Positions 9,185 to 18,265 of a stretch of 64,000 nucleotides of DNA are shown here, in pieces (the stretch's first letter is position 1; every line of letters begins with the position of its first letter). Source of the DNA: Streptomyces lienomycini (GTDB lineage Bacteria > Actinomycetota > Actinomycetes > Streptomycetales > Streptomycetaceae). The notes under the pieces were generated by a model. The model saw only the letters and a list, made by a program, of their open reading frames with translations. It had not been told where the DNA came from and searched no databases. The DNA lies in NCBI RefSeq assembly GCF_027947595.1, contig NZ_CP116257.1:2790001-2854000 (forward strand), given 5' to 3'. A program made the translations under genes and the position numbers.

Positions 9185-10743
9185 CGGCCGTCGGCGCTCC
9201 GGACACCGGGCCGCTCACCCTGAAGTCCGGCACCTCCTGGACCGCCTGCTGGCAGCGTTGCCGCACCGTCGCCCCCGAGGCGTTCCGCGAGGACCGCGTC
9301 CTCAACCTCTGGGACGCGGGCTGGCGGGCGGACGGCCGGGTCCTGCCGGCCGCCAGCCCGGTCGACGGCACCCCGATCACCGGACCACCCCGACTGGACG
9401 CGACGACGGCCCACCGCGCCGTCCGCGCCTCCCTCGACCAGCACCGCGCCTGGCGCCACGTCCCCCTGCCCGAACGCCGCGCCCGCGTCGCCGCCACCCT
9501 CGACGCCCTCGCCCAGCACCGCGAACTGCTCGCGCTGCTGCTGGTCTGGGAGATCGGCAAGCCCTGGCGGTCGGCGCAGGCCGACGTCGACCGGGCCGTC
9601 GACGGTGTCCGCTGGTACGTGGACGGCATCGACGCGATGACCGACGGCCGGGCCCCGCTGGACGGCCCGGTCTCCAACATCGCGAGCTGGAACTACCCGA
9701 TGAGCGTGCTCGTTCACGCATTGCTGGTCCAAGTACTGGCGGGCAACGCGGTCATCGCCAAGACCCCGACCGACGGCGGCGTCGCCTGCCTGACCCTGGC
9801 CTGCGCGCTCGCCGCCCGCGAGGGGCTTCCCGTCACCCTCGTCAGCGGCAGCGGAGGCGAGCTGTCCCAGGCGCTGGTGCGGGCACCCGAGATCGGTTGC
9901 GTCTCCTTCGTCGGCGGCCGGGACACGGGCGCGGCAGTCGCCACCGCCGTCGCCGACCTCGGCAAGCGGCACATCCTCGAACAGGAAGGACTCAACACCT
10001 GGGGCATCTGGAACTTCACGGGCTGGGACACGCTCACGCAGACGGTCCCGAAGCTCTTCGACTACGGCAAGCAGCGCTGCACCGCCTACCCGCGCTTCGT
10101 CGTCCAGCGGCAGCTGTTCGACGCGTTCCTCGCGGCGTACCTCCCGGCGGTCCGCACCCTGCGCGTCGGTCACCCGCTCGCCGTCGCGGCACCGGACGAC
10201 CCGTACCCGGCGCTGGACTTCGGACCGGTGATCAACGCCGCCAAGGCCAAGGAGCTGCACGACCAGGTCGCCGAAGCCGTCGACCGGGGCGCCGTCCCGC
10301 TGCACCGCGGCAGCGCGGCCGACGCCCGGTTCCTGCCCGGCCAGGACACCTCCGCCTACGTACAGCCCGTCACGCTGCTGAACCCGCCCCGGTCCTCACC
10401 GCTGCACCACGCGGAGCCGTTCGGACCGGTGGACACCGTCGTCCTGGTCGACACCGAGGCGGAGCTGCTCGCCGCGATGAACGCCTCCAACGGCGCGCTG
10501 GTGGCCACGCTGTCCACGGACGACCCGGCGACGTACGACAGGCTCGCGCCGCAGATCCGCGCGTTCAAGGTCGGCCACGGCGTCCCGCGGTCCCGCGGTG
10601 ACCGCGACGAGCTGTTCGGCGGGCACGGCGGATCCTGGCGCGGTGCCTTCGTGGGCGGTGAACTGCTGGTGCGCGCCGTCACACGCGGCCCGGCGGGGGA
10701 GCGGCTGCCGGGGAACTTCCCGGACCACCACCTCATGCCATAA
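9181..10743 (+). CDS. Aldehyde dehydrogenase superfamily protein of unknown substrate
   Basis: This 520-residue NAD(P)-dependent aldehyde dehydrogenase-fold protein carries [13 protein letters not shown], matching the cofactor/oxyanion PWN-P motif, and AKTPTDGGV where most members have KPSE-type sequence. The general-base glutamate lies in an unusual LEQEGLN (Glu267), and the nucleophile Cys300 in [10 protein letters not shown]. The 33-residue spacing of the pair fits the family, but the surrounding motifs (usually LELGGK and GQxC) diverge, so it belongs to a distant branch. It overlaps sucD by 4 bp. Joined to an acyl-CoA ligase, it could oxidise an aldehyde to an acid that is then CoA-activated, or act on an acyl-CoA/aldehyde pair such as oxalyl-CoA/glyoxylate. 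This is inference only. Confidence 0.8.
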   Translation: MTAVGAPDTGPLTLKSGTSWTACWQRCRTVAPEAFREDRVLNLWDAGWRADGRVLPAASPVDGTPITGPPRLDATTAHRAVRASLDQHRAWRHVPLPERRARVAATLDALAQHRELLALLLVWEIGKPWRSAQADVDRAVDGVRWYVDGIDAMTDGRAPLDGPVSNIASWNYPMSVLVHALLVQVLAGNAVIAKTPTDGGVACLTLACALAAREGLPVTLVSGSGGELSQALVRAPEIGCVSFVGGRDTGAAVATAVADLGKRHILEQEGLNTWGIWNFTGWDTLTQTVPKLFDYGKQRCTAYPRFVVQRQLFDAFLAAYLPAVRTLRVGHPLAVAAPDDPYPALDFGPVINAAKAKELHDQVAEAVDRGAVPLHRGSAADARFLPGQDTSAYVQPVTLLNPPRSSPLHHAEPFGPVDTVVLVDTEAELLAAMNASNGALVATLSTDDPATYDRLAPQIRAFKVGHGVPRSRGDRDELFGGHGGSWRGAFVGGELLVRAVTRGPAGERLPGNFPDHHLMP

Positions 10744-10745
10744 CG

Positions 10746-10795
10746 GGCGGGGGCGGCGGGACCCTCCGGGCCGCCGGTCAGCCGACGCCCCGCCG
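10746..10795 (+). terminator. Possible imperfect hairpin after aldehyde dehydrogenase gene
   Basis: A GC-rich imperfect inverted repeat (about 10746-10757 with 10781-10794, with bulges) directly follows the stop codon. It is plausible as an operon terminator but far from perfect, so confidence is low. Confidence 0.35.
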
Positions 10796-10943
10796 GTCCG
10801 GCAGCAGGGCGAAGGCCCGGTCCGCCGGAGGAGGCGCGTTCCGCTCGACGGTCTGCCGCGGCAGCTCGCGGTGGCCCAGCAGCGGCGCGCGCCGCTCCGG
10901 CGGCACGAGCGGCGCCCACGGCCGACGACGCGGAAGCGGGCAC

Positions 10944-10965
10944 TGGGTGACCGTCCGGTCACCCA
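10944..10965. promoter_or_regulatory. Perfect inverted repeat in the gene-free stretch before tRNA-Leu
   Basis: Two 10-bp arms (10944-10953 and 10956-10965) separated by 2 bp form a near-continuous palindrome built on TGGGTGACCG. It lies in the 365-bp stretch between the aldehyde dehydrogenase and tRNA-Leu, where I see no gene. It looks more like a protein-binding site than a terminator, because a 2-nt loop is too tight. The regulator is unknown. Confidence 0.45.
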
Positions 10966-11030
10966 TGGTGCGACCCCGGGTGCAGCGGAGCCGGCGGTCC
11001 CGGACCGCCGCCCAGGGGAAAGAAACGCAG

Positions 11031-11060
11031 GTGAAAGGCGCCGCGAAACCTTGGTATGGT
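11031..11060 (+). promoter_or_regulatory. Candidate promoter of tRNA-Leu
   Basis: A GTGAAA at 11031-11036 and a TATGGT at 11055-11060, 18 bp apart, lie about 50 bp before the tRNA 5' end. The -10 is good for an actinobacterial sigma-70 promoter; the -35 is partial. Confidence 0.5.
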
Positions 11061-11108
11061 TGTCCATGTCGCCGCGGGGAACACCCCCCGCACGGCGACA
11101 GACACCTG

Positions 11109-11193
11109 GTCCGGGTGGCGGAATGGCAGACGCGCTAGCTTGAGGTGCTAGTGCCCTTTATCGGGCGTGGGGGTTCAAGTCCCCCCTCGGACA
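11109..11193 (+). tRNA. tRNA-Leu (anticodon GAG)
   Basis: An 85-nt class II tRNA. The acceptor arm is GTCCGGG (11109-11115) with CTCGGAC (11186-11192), with one G-U pair and discriminator A. The anticodon stem CTAGC/GCTAG encloses loop TTGAGGT, giving anticodon GAG, which reads CUC/CUU leucine codons. A long variable arm follows (gcccttta..gggc), and the T arm is GGGGG-TTCAAGT-CCCCC. The 3' CCA is not encoded. A rho-independent-type hairpin follows 18 bp downstream. Confidence 0.96.
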
Positions 11194-11211
11194 CAAGACA
11201 GGCAGAGCATG

Positions 11212-11243
11212 ATGCCGGTCGGGAGAGATCCCGGCCGGCATTT
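11212..11243 (+). terminator. Terminator of tRNA-Leu
   Basis: A 13-bp stem with one G-U pair (11212-11224 with 11229-11241), closed by a GAGA tetraloop and followed by three T residues. Its position right after the tRNA makes termination the likely role. Confidence 0.88.
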
Positions 11244-11335
11244 CGCGTTCCCGGACGAAAAACCCGGTGCGGCGCCGGACCCGGCCTCCCTACACTCACC
11301 ACACCGAGATCGGATCGAGTGAGGGGAGCAGGACC

Positions 11336-11452
11336 GTGCGTATCCGCACCGCCGCCGTCGTTCCCCCGTCCCGGTACGAGGTGATCCTGGTGTCTTCGGC
11401 CGTCCGGTGTCCGCTGCGCGGCCGGCACCGGATGCCCGCGACCGGCATCTGA
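11336..11452 (+). CDS. Short leader-type ORF upstream of the EF-G paralogue
   Basis: A 38-codon ORF starts at GTG 11336 with a strong AGGGGAGCAGGA ribosome-binding region just upstream and a possible -10 (TACACT, 11291-11296) about 40 bp before. The product begins with VRIRTAAVVPPSRYEVILVS and continues SSAVRCPLRGRHR; it is basic and has no recognisable family. A small hairpin (GATGCC 11431-11436 with GGCATC 11444-11449) sits over its end, and the EF-G paralogue starts 122 bp later. The arrangement recalls leader peptides that couple translation to expression of ribosome-associated resistance factors. That role is inference, and it could also be a chance ORF. Confidence 0.4.
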   Translation: MRIRTAAVVPPSRYEVILVSSAVRCPLRGRHRMPATGI

Positions 11453-11574
11453 CACGACGCCACTCCCGCCCCGCCCTCGTGGGGCCCCTGGCCCTGTCCC
11501 CGCACGTCCGGTCACGGGAATCGCGCCGCCCTGTTCACAGATGAGCTCGACCGAGCAGCGAAAGGCCACAGGCC

Positions 11575-13665
11575 GTGCGCACCCACGTCAACACCCGCAC
11601 CGACCCGCTCGCCGGAGTCCGCAACCTGGGCATCCTCGCCCACGTCGACGCCGGCAAGACCACCGTCACCGAGCGGATCCTCTTCGCCACCGGCACCACC
11701 CACAAGCGCGGCGAGGTCCACGACGGCACCACCGTCACCGACTTCGACCCGCAGGAACGCGACCGCGGCATCACCATCTTCGCCGCGGCGGTCTCCTGCT
11801 CGTGGGACGGTCACCGGATCAACCTCATCGACACCCCGGGGCACGTCGACTTCGCCGACGAGGTCGAGCGCTCGCTGCGCGTACTCGACGGCGCGGTCGC
11901 CGTGTTCGACGCGGTGGCGGGAGTGGAGCCGCAGAGCGAGTCGGTGTGGCGGCAGGCCGACCGGCACGGTGTGCCCAGGATCGCGTTCGTCAACAAGATG
12001 GACCGGGCGGGCGCCGACCTCGACACCGCCGTCGCCTCCATCCGCGAACGGCTGCACCCCGTGCCGCTGGCCGTGCAGCTGCCCATCGGCACGGAGGAGG
12101 GCTTCACCGGCGTCGTCGACCTGGTGCGCATGTGCTCCCTCGTCTGGGCCGCCGGCGCGGACGCGGCCGAGGAGGGGCCGGTGCCCGACGCCCTGCGCGA
12201 GGAGGCGGCACACAGGCGCCGGCTGCTGGAGGAGGCGGTGGCGGAACGGCACCCGGCCGCGCTGGAGGAGTTCTGCGACCGGGAGACGCTCACCGCGGCC
12301 ACCCTCGCCACCGCCCTGCGCGACCTGACGCGCACCGGGGACGGCGTGGTCGTGCTGTGCGGCTCGGCCTACCGCAACCGCGGTGTCGAACCGCTGCTCG
12401 ACGCCGTGGTGACGTACCTGCCCTCGCCGCTCGACGTACCGCCGGTGCGCGGCACGCACGACGGCACGGAGCAGGAACGGCCCGCCGACCCGGCGGCACC
12501 GATGGCGGCACTGGCGTTCAAGGTGAACGCCACCCCGACCGGACGGCTGACGTACGTGCGGGTCTACTCGGGCACGATCGAGAAGGGAGACACCGTGTGG
12601 GACGCGGGAACGCGCCGCACCGAGCGCATCGGCCGCATCCTGCGGGTACGGGCCGACCGGCACGACCCGCTGGAACGCGCGGTCGCCGGGGACATCGTCG
12701 CCGTCGTCGGACTGAAGTCGGCCCGCGCCGGCTCGACCCTGTGCGCACCGGGTGCTCCGCTGCTCCTGGAACCGCCCGGCGTGGCCGAACCGGTCGTGCA
12801 CGTGGCCGTGGAGGCCCGGCGCTCCACCGACACCGAACGGCTGGCCGCCGCGCTCGCCCGGCTGACCGAGGAGGACCCCTCACTGGCCGTGCGGACCGAC
12901 CCGGAGACCGGGCAGACCGTGCTGTCGGGCATGGGCGAACTGCATCTGGAGGTCGCGATGGAGCGCGTCCGGCGCGAGCACGGACTCGACGTCGCCGTCG
13001 GCCGTCCCGGCGTGGCCCACCGCGAGACGGTCGGCGCGGGTGTGACTGGCTTCGTCCACCGGCACGTCAAACAGGACGGCGGCGCCGGGCAGTTCGCGCA
13101 CATCGTGCTCGACGTCGAGCCGTGGCAGGAGGACGACGACAGCACGGAAGGAACGGGAGGGTTCGTGTTCCGTTCGACGGTCGTCGGTGGACGCGTGCCG
13201 CAGGAGTACGTCCGGGCCGTCGAGGCGGGCTGCCGGGACGCCCTCGCCGAGGGTCCGCTCGGCGGGCACCCGGTGACCGGCCTGAGGGTCACGCTCACCG
13301 ACGGCCGGACCCATGTGAAGGACTCCTCGGACACGGCCTTCCGCACCGCCGGCCGGTTCGGTCTCCGTGACGCCCTGCGCGCCTCGGAGATGGTCCTGCT
13401 GGAACCGGTCGTGGAGGTCACGGTCACCGTGCCCGAGGACGCGGTCGGCGGCGTGCTCGGTGACCTCGCCGCGCGCCGCGGCCGGGTCACCGGCTCCGGC
13501 ACGCGCGGCGGCGCGGCGGTGGTCACCGCCACCGTGCCGCTGGCCGAGCTGTTCGGCTACGCGACCCGGCTGCGCAGCCGCACCCAGGGCCGCGGCACCT
13601 TCACCGCCCGGCCCACCGGCTACGCACCGGCGCCGGCCGTGACGACCGTCACGACCACGCGGTAG
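11575..13665 (+). CDS. fusB: Elongation factor G paralogue (second EF-G, FusB type)
   Basis: This 696-residue translational GTPase has the full EF-G/TetM architecture. The G domain carries G1 AHVDAGKTT (about residue 18), switch [10 protein letters not shown]3 DTPGH, G4 NKMD and G5 GSA. It is followed by domain II ([21 protein letters not shown]), domain III ([10 protein letters not shown]), domain IV, and a C-terminal domain V ([16 protein letters not shown]). It begins at GTG 11575 with AAAGG upstream. It is not the housekeeping fusA, which normally sits in the str ribosomal-protein operon. S. coelicolor has such a second EF-G called fusB, from memory. Domain IV lacks the usual extended loop sequence of EF-G in places, so it may be a ribosome-protection or ribosome-recycling variant rather than a canonical translocase. 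Confidence 0.88.
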   Translation: MRTHVNTRTDPLAGVRNLGILAHVDAGKTTVTERILFATGTTHKRGEVHDGTTVTDFDPQERDRGITIFAAAVSCSWDGHRINLIDTPGHVDFADEVERSLRVLDGAVAVFDAVAGVEPQSESVWRQADRHGVPRIAFVNKMDRAGADLDTAVASIRERLHPVPLAVQLPIGTEEGFTGVVDLVRMCSLVWAAGADAAEEGPVPDALREEAAHRRRLLEEAVAERHPAALEEFCDRETLTAATLATALRDLTRTGDGVVVLCGSAYRNRGVEPLLDAVVTYLPSPLDVPPVRGTHDGTEQERPADPAAPMAALAFKVNATPTGRLTYVRVYSGTIEKGDTVWDAGTRRTERIGRILRVRADRHDPLERAVAGDIVAVVGLKSARAGSTLCAPGAPLLLEPPGVAEPVVHVAVEARRSTDTERLAAALARLTEEDPSLAVRTDPETGQTVLSGMGELHLEVAMERVRREHGLDVAVGRPGVAHRETVGAGVTGFVHRHVKQDGGAGQFAHIVLDVEPWQEDDDSTEGTGGFVFRSTVVGGRVPQEYVRAVEAGCRDALAEGPLGGHPVTGLRVTLTDGRTHVKDSSDTAFRTAGRFGLRDALRASEMVLLEPVVEVTVTVPEDAVGGVLGDLAARRGRVTGSGTRGGAAVVTATVPLAELFGYATRLRSRTQGRGTFTARPTGYAPAPAVTTVTTTR

Positions 13666-13673
13666 GCGAGGCG

Positions 13674-13706
13674 CGGCACCCTCACGCCCCGGGCATGAGG
13701 GTGCCG
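13674..13706. terminator. Bidirectional terminator between fusB and the LacI gene
   Basis: A perfect 11-bp stem (13674-13684 with 13696-13706) and an 11-nt loop lie in the 96-bp gap between two convergent genes. Confidence 0.8.
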
Positions 13707-13761
13707 AACCGTGCACTCCCGTGTGGCGTCGGTCTTCGAGACCCGGCCCCTTCCTCTCCGG

Positions 13762-14790
13762 CTACCCGCGCTCCGGAGACACCGCGCGGGGCGGCGCCGT
13801 GGAGGCGCGTACCACGAGTTCGGTGGCGAGCTCGATGTGGTGGGAATCGACCCGCTCACCGTTGGCGAGCCGGAGGGCGGTGCGCAGGGCGGCACCGCCC
13901 ATTTCGCGCAAGGGCTGGCGGACGGTGGTGAGGGGCGGCGACGCCATCTGGGCGAGGCTCGTGTCGTCGAAGCCGACCACACTCAGGTCCTCCGGGACGC
14001 GCAGGCCTCGGGCACGGGCGGCCTCGACGGCACCGACGGCGATCTCGTCGTTGCCCGCGAAGACCGCGGTGGGTGGCTCGTCCAGGTCCAGCAGCGCCGC
14101 GGCTCCGAGCAGTCCGGTCTCGTAGGTGAACTCTCCCGGCCGGGTGTAGGCATCGGGTACGGGGAGGCCGCCCGCCTCCATGGCGGCGCGGTAGCCGTGC
14201 AGGCGTGCCTGGTTGCACACGGCCATGGCGGGTCCGCCGAGATAGGCGACTCGGCGGTGGCCGAGGGAGAGCAGGTGCTGGGTCGCGGCCAGGCCGCCCG
14301 CGAAGTTGGTGGCCCCGACACTGTGGATCCGGCTGTCCGGCAGGTGCAACGGGTCCAGTACCACCAGCGGCAGCCCGGACCGGGCCAGTTCGTTCAGGTG
14401 CGCCGTGGTGTACACGCTGGTGACCGCGATGACGGCACGACGCCCGGCCGAGACCAGGTCCCGGGCCCAGTGCGGGGCACCGGATGCCTTGCTGATCACC
14501 ACCGAGGCCCCGGACTCGGAGGCCGAATCGATGATCCCTTCCAGGGTCTCGGCCACGTACGACTTCAGTCCACCCCTGAACTGCACCTCGATGGTGGGGC
14601 TTTCCACCGCCTCCGTGTGCCGGAAAACGGGGGCGAGGTAGTGGTGCTGGTGCAGCAGTTCCTGCACCCGAGTGCGGGTCTGCGGAGCCACGTCACCACG
14701 GTCGTTGACCACCTTGGACACCGTCGCCACGGACACCCCGGCCGCTCGTGCGATGTCCGCCAACGTGGTGCGCCTCGCGTCCGGTCGCAT
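13762..14790 (-). CDS. bxlR: LacI-family repressor of the xylobiose operon (BxlR-like)
   Basis: This 342-residue LacI/GalR regulator has an N-terminal helix-turn-helix and hinge (TTLADIARAAGVSVATVSKVVN, about residues 8-30), then a periplasmic-binding-like sugar domain ending in FAGNDEIAVGAVEAARARG and VVGFDDTSLAQMASPPLTTV. The ATG at 14790 has GGGAGGGA upstream; the frame is open further, to 14865, without a better site. It is transcribed divergently from a lipoprotein, two-permease and GH3 operon, and CGAAA-type palindromes lie between. That layout matches bxlR-bxlEFGA of Streptomyces, where BxlR represses until xylobiose appears. The name rests on layout and families, not on a measured match. 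Confidence 0.8.
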   Translation of the reverse strand: MRPDARRTTLADIARAAGVSVATVSKVVNDRGDVAPQTRTRVQELLHQHHYLAPVFRHTEAVESPTIEVQFRGGLKSYVAETLEGIIDSASESGASVVISKASGAPHWARDLVSAGRRAVIAVTSVYTTAHLNELARSGLPLVVLDPLHLPDSRIHSVGATNFAGGLAATQHLLSLGHRRVAYLGGPAMAVCNQARLHGYRAAMEAGGLPVPDAYTRPGEFTYETGLLGAAALLDLDEPPTAVFAGNDEIAVGAVEAARARGLRVPEDLSVVGFDDTSLAQMASPPLTTVRQPLREMGGAALRTALRLANGERVDSHHIELATELVVRASTAPPRAVSPERG

Positions 14791-14922
14791 CGGTTCCCTC
14801 CCACGGGTACGTCCACCGTGTGGTGAGTCGCCGCTCGGGCCGGCAACGCGGGTGGAACCGGTCAACAGTACGGCAACGCGACTCGTGTCACCTCATCTTC
14901 TCTGCCCCGCAGCCATGCCTTT

Positions 14923-14935
14923 CGAAACTGTTTCG
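14923..14935. promoter_or_regulatory. LacI-type operator, site 1
   Basis: A 13-bp perfect palindrome, CGAAAC-T-GTTTCG, lies between the divergent regulator and lipoprotein genes. It is upstream of the lipoprotein promoter. It is typical of LacI-family operators and is the probable binding site of the adjacent regulator. Confidence 0.7.
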
Positions 14936-15017
14936 GAGCTGTCGGGACTGCCTTCCGGCCGTCAAACCCCAGTAGTGGCAACGGTTTCCGAAGCAGAAGA
15001 ACGCTCCCGCACATGCC

Positions 15018-15047
15018 TTGACACCCGGTCAGTCTGCTCCCTAACTT
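15018..15047 (+). promoter_or_regulatory. Promoter of the xylobiose transport operon
   Basis: A consensus -35 TTGACA (15018-15023) and a TAACTT (15042-15047), 18 bp apart, lie about 90 bp before the lipoprotein start. The leader carries operator site 2, so repression by roadblock or looping with site 1 is plausible. Confidence 0.7.
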
Positions 15048-15076
15048 GCATGACCAGAGCTCGGAGAAGGCGATTT

Positions 15077-15089
15077 CGAAAACCTTTCA
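15077..15089. promoter_or_regulatory. LacI-type operator, site 2 (imperfect)
   Basis: CGAAA-ACC-TTTCA matches the arms of the perfect site at 14923 with one outer and one inner mismatch. It lies 30 bp downstream of the promoter -10, where a bound repressor would block transcription. Confidence 0.5.
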
Positions 15090-15135
15090 CCACGAGTCAC
15101 GAGAAGCCGACGGCTCTCGGGTGCGGAGAAAAGAC

Positions 15136-16446
15136 ATGGCGCTCTCCCGACGTACTCTCCTAGGCATGGCCGCCGGTGTGCCGGTCTCCGCGGCGCTGGC
15201 GGCCTGTGGCTCGTCCGGACCCGGCAAGAGCGGTGGCGGAGCCACGTACTGGTACCTGAACGGCCAGCCGCAGGAAGGCGTCCGAGCCGGTGCGGTGGAC
15301 GCCTTCAACAAGGCCCACCCGGACGGCCGGATCAAGGACACCACGTTCCAGAACGACGCCTACAAGACCAAGATCAAGACGGCCATCGGCGCGGGGCAGG
15401 CGCCCACCGTCATCTGGGGCTGGGGCGGCGGGACGCTGCGCACCTACGCGGAAGCCGGCCAGGTCGACGACCTCACCTCGTGGTTCGACCAGCATCCCGA
15501 GGTCAAGAAGGCGCGGTTCCCGTCGTCCTTCGGCGCGGCGACCGTGGACGGCAAGATCTACGCGGTGCCGTGCGACGCCGTGCAGCCGATCGTCCTCTAC
15601 TACAACAAGAGGGTCTTCGAGAAGGTCGGCGCGGAGCCGCCGGAGTCCTGGGAAGACATCATGGCGCTGGTGCCCCGGTTCAACGCGAAGGGCATAGCGC
15701 CGTTCTCCCTCGGTGGGCAGTCCCGGTGGACGAACATGATGTGGCTGGAGTTCCTGTTCGACCGCATCGGCGGTCCAGAGGTGTTCCAGGCCGTCATCGA
15801 CGGCCAGAAGGACGCCTGGTCGCACCCGGACGCCATCACCGCGCTGACCAGGGTGCAGGAGCTGGTCGAGGCCGACGGGTTCATCAAGGGCTTCTCGTCC
15901 ATCACCGCGGACTCCAACGCGGACCAGGCGCTGCTCTACACCGACAAGGCCGCCATGATGCTGCACGGCGCGTGGTCGTACGGCATCCAGCAGGCCGACG
16001 GCGGCGACTTCGTCTCCAGCGGCGGCCTCGGCTACATGAACTTCCCGCCCGTCGACGGCGGCAAGGGCGATCCGAGCAACGCGGTCGGCAACCCCGCCCA
16101 GTACCTCTCCCTCTCCGCCAAGGCCACCGAGGAGGAGAAGAAGATCGCCAAGGAGTTCTTCGCGACCGGTGTCCTCCAGGACGCCGAGGTGAAGGCGTGG
16201 ATCGACAACGGGTCCGTTCCGGTCCGGGTCGGCACGGAGAAGCTCCTGGCCGCCTCCAAGAGCGCCGACTTCCTCCAGCTCAACTACGGCATCGCCAGCA
16301 AGGCCAAGACGTTCGTGCAGTCCTGGGACCAGGCCCTCAGCCCGACGGCCGCCGAGACGCTGCTGGACAACGTCGCCAAGTTGTTCCAGCTGTCCGTCTC
16401 GCCGCAGCAGTTCGCCGCCAACCTCAACGCGGTCATCGGCACATGA
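15136..16446 (+). CDS. bxlE: Xylobiose-type sugar ABC transporter, substrate-binding lipoprotein (BxlE-like)
   Basis: This 436-residue cluster-B extracellular sugar-binding protein begins MALSRRTLLGMAAG, a twin-arginine-like signal, followed by the lipobox ALAAC, so it is lipid-anchored at Cys near residue 23. The body has the family's VIWGWGGGTLRTYAEAG, YAVPCDAVQPIVLYYNK and KAAMMLHGAWSYGIQ segments. The ATG at 15136 follows GGAGAAAAG; the frame is open to 15046, but that start would precede the signal peptide. It is the first gene of an operon with two permeases (ATGA overlap with the first) and a GH3 enzyme. There is no ATPase gene, as is normal where MsiK is shared. Xylobiose is inferred from the bxl-like layout. 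Confidence 0.82.
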   Translation: MALSRRTLLGMAAGVPVSAALAACGSSGPGKSGGGATYWYLNGQPQEGVRAGAVDAFNKAHPDGRIKDTTFQNDAYKTKIKTAIGAGQAPTVIWGWGGGTLRTYAEAGQVDDLTSWFDQHPEVKKARFPSSFGAATVDGKIYAVPCDAVQPIVLYYNKRVFEKVGAEPPESWEDIMALVPRFNAKGIAPFSLGGQSRWTNMMWLEFLFDRIGGPEVFQAVIDGQKDAWSHPDAITALTRVQELVEADGFIKGFSSITADSNADQALLYTDKAAMMLHGAWSYGIQQADGGDFVSSGGLGYMNFPPVDGGKGDPSNAVGNPAQYLSLSAKATEEEKKIAKEFFATGVLQDAEVKAWIDNGSVPVRVGTEKLLAASKSADFLQLNYGIASKAKTFVQSWDQALSPTAAETLLDNVAKLFQLSVSPQQFAANLNAVIGT

Positions 16447-17345
16447 GCCCGCACACGGCCCACTCGCCCGGTCGCCCACCGCGCAGCATCCTGCCGTGGC
16501 TGGCGACGCCGGCGCTGGTGGTCTACGTCGGCTTCGCGGTGGTTCCGCTCGTCGGTGTCTTCGCGCTGAGCTTCACCACCTGGGACGGCATCGGCACCAT
16601 CCACGGCTCGGGGCTGGACAGTTGGCGCGCGGTGCTCGCCGACCCCGGGCTGCCGCACGCCCTGTGGGTGACGTTCCTGGTGATGGCCGTGTCCTGGGCC
16701 GTTCAGACACCGCTGAGCATTCTGCTCGGCACGTTCCTGGCGGGCCGCCAGCGGTACCGCGCGGTGCTGGGCGTGGTCTACTTCATCCCCTTGATGCTCA
16801 GCTCCGCCGCCATCGCGATCGCGTACAAGGCGCTGCTGGACCCCAACTTCGGGCTCGGGGCGGGACTGAACCTGCCGCTGCTGGTCCAGGACTGGCTGGG
16901 GCGGCCGGGGCTCGCGTTCGGTGTCGTCGTCTTCGTCGTCTCCTGGCAGTTCGTCCCGTTCCACACCCTGATCTACCAAGGTGGCGTCCAGCAGATTCCC
17001 ACGTCACTCTACGAGGCGGCACAGCTGGACGGGGCCGGACGCGTCCGGCAGTTCTTCAGCATCACCCTGCCCCAGCTGAAGTACACCGTCATCACCTCGT
17101 CCACGCTGATGGTGGTGGGGTCGCTGACCTTCTTCGATCTCATCTTCGTGCTGACCGAGGGCGGTCCCGGGGACGCCACCCGGGTGCTCGCACTGGACAT
17201 GTACAAGCGGGGATTCCAGGCCAGTCTGATGGGACCGGCCAGCGTCATCGCGGTCATCCTGGTCCTGGTGGGTCTGGCCCTCGCGCTGCTGCTGCGCCGG
17301 CTCGGCGGCCGGGACGCCGGCGCGAGCCAACTCGAGGGAGTCTGA
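16443..17345 (+). CDS. bxlF: Sugar ABC transporter permease 1 (MalF-like; BxlF-like)
   Basis: This 300-residue inner-membrane permease has six hydrophobic segments and the EAA loop (LYEAAQLDGAGRVRQFFSITLP) that docks on the ATPase. Its ATG overlaps the lipoprotein stop by 4 bp, so it is translationally coupled. The N-terminal 20 residues are proline-rich and cytoplasmic, and the C-terminus is short and charged. It forms a heterodimer with the next permease and receives sugar from the lipoprotein. The ATPase is expected elsewhere in the genome (MsiK in Streptomyces). Confidence 0.85.
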   Translation: MSPHTAHSPGRPPRSILPWLATPALVVYVGFAVVPLVGVFALSFTTWDGIGTIHGSGLDSWRAVLADPGLPHALWVTFLVMAVSWAVQTPLSILLGTFLAGRQRYRAVLGVVYFIPLMLSSAAIAIAYKALLDPNFGLGAGLNLPLLVQDWLGRPGLAFGVVVFVVSWQFVPFHTLIYQGGVQQIPTSLYEAAQLDGAGRVRQFFSITLPQLKYTVITSSTLMVVGSLTFFDLIFVLTEGGPGDATRVLALDMYKRGFQASLMGPASVIAVILVLVGLALALLLRRLGGRDAGASQLEGV

Positions 17346-17346
17346 G

Positions 17347-18243
17347 GTGACCACCACACTGTCCGAGGCACGACGGCCGCCCGAGGCCGCCGGCCGCGAC
17401 CGGCCACAGCGCTCGTCCCGGGTGACCGGCCGGCGCAACTGGGCCGGCGGTCTGGCGGGATGGCTCTGGCTGCTCGTCGTCGCCGTGCCTCTGTACTGGA
17501 CCCTCATCACCAGCCTCAAGGCCCAGAGCCGCTACTACGCCGAGAACCCGCTGGTGCCTCCGGCCGACCCGACGCTGGACAACTACCGGCTGGTCATCGA
17601 GTCCGACTTCCTCCGCTACTTCGCGAACAGCGTCGTGGTTACGGTCGGCGCCGTGGTGCCGGCGGTCGTGATCTCCTTCATGGCGGCCTACGCGATCGTC
17701 CGAGGCCGGCGCATGCGGGTACTGCGCGCGATGAACGGCCTGTTCCTCATGGGCCTCGCCATCCCGCTGCAGGCGACCGTGATCCCCGTCTACCTGATCA
17801 TCATCAAGCTCCAGCTGTACGACAGCCTGCTGGCGTTGATCCTGCCGTCCATCGCCTTCGCCATCCCGCTGTCGGTGCTGGTGCTGGCCAACTTCGTCCG
17901 GGACGTGCCCAACGAACTGTTCGACTCGATGCGGGTCGACGGCGCTACCGAATGGACGACGATGTGGCGGCTGGCGGCACCGCTCACCCGACCGGCCATC
18001 CTCACCGTGACCATCTTCAACGCACTGACCATCTGGAACGGATTCCTGCTGCCACTGGTGCTCACCCAGAGCCCGCAGCGCCGGACCCTGCCGCTCGCGC
18101 TGTGGACGTTCCAGGGCCAGTACGGGGTCAACGTCCCCGCCGTCCTGGCCGCCGTCGTCCTCACCACCCTGCCCGTCCTGATCCTGTACGCCTTCGGCCG
18201 CCGCCAGTTGCTGAGCGGTCTGACCGCCGGATTCAGTCGCTGA
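17347..18243 (+). CDS. bxlG: Sugar ABC transporter permease 2 (MalG-like; BxlG-like)
   Basis: A 298-residue permease with six membrane segments and an EAA-type loop (ELFDSMRVDGATEWTTMWRLAAP), in which the usual EAA reads DSM. The start is GTG 17347, 1 bp after the stop of permease 1, with GGGAG before it. The last helix ends in FGRRQLLSGLTAGFSR, a C-terminus common to MalG-type permeases of this family ([15 protein letters not shown]). It is the second half of the transport channel. Confidence 0.86.
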   Translation: MTTTLSEARRPPEAAGRDRPQRSSRVTGRRNWAGGLAGWLWLLVVAVPLYWTLITSLKAQSRYYAENPLVPPADPTLDNYRLVIESDFLRYFANSVVVTVGAVVPAVVISFMAAYAIVRGRRMRVLRAMNGLFLMGLAIPLQATVIPVYLIIIKLQLYDSLLALILPSIAFAIPLSVLVLANFVRDVPNELFDSMRVDGATEWTTMWRLAAPLTRPAILTVTIFNALTIWNGFLLPLVLTQSPQRRTLPLALWTFQGQYGVNVPAVLAAVVLTTLPVLILYAFGRRQLLSGLTAGFSR

Positions 18244-18265
18244 CCGACGCCGACGTGGGAGGAAA

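Noticed and set aside
10598..11143. A 181-codon plus-strand frame that ends in the tRNA region
   Set aside because: Most of it overlaps the end of the aldehyde dehydrogenase in another frame, and its tail runs into the tRNA; it has no ribosome site or motifs.
11109..11193. tRNA-Leu as an attachment site of an integrated element
   Set aside because: No integrase, no repeat of the tRNA 3' end and no element boundary was seen on either side.
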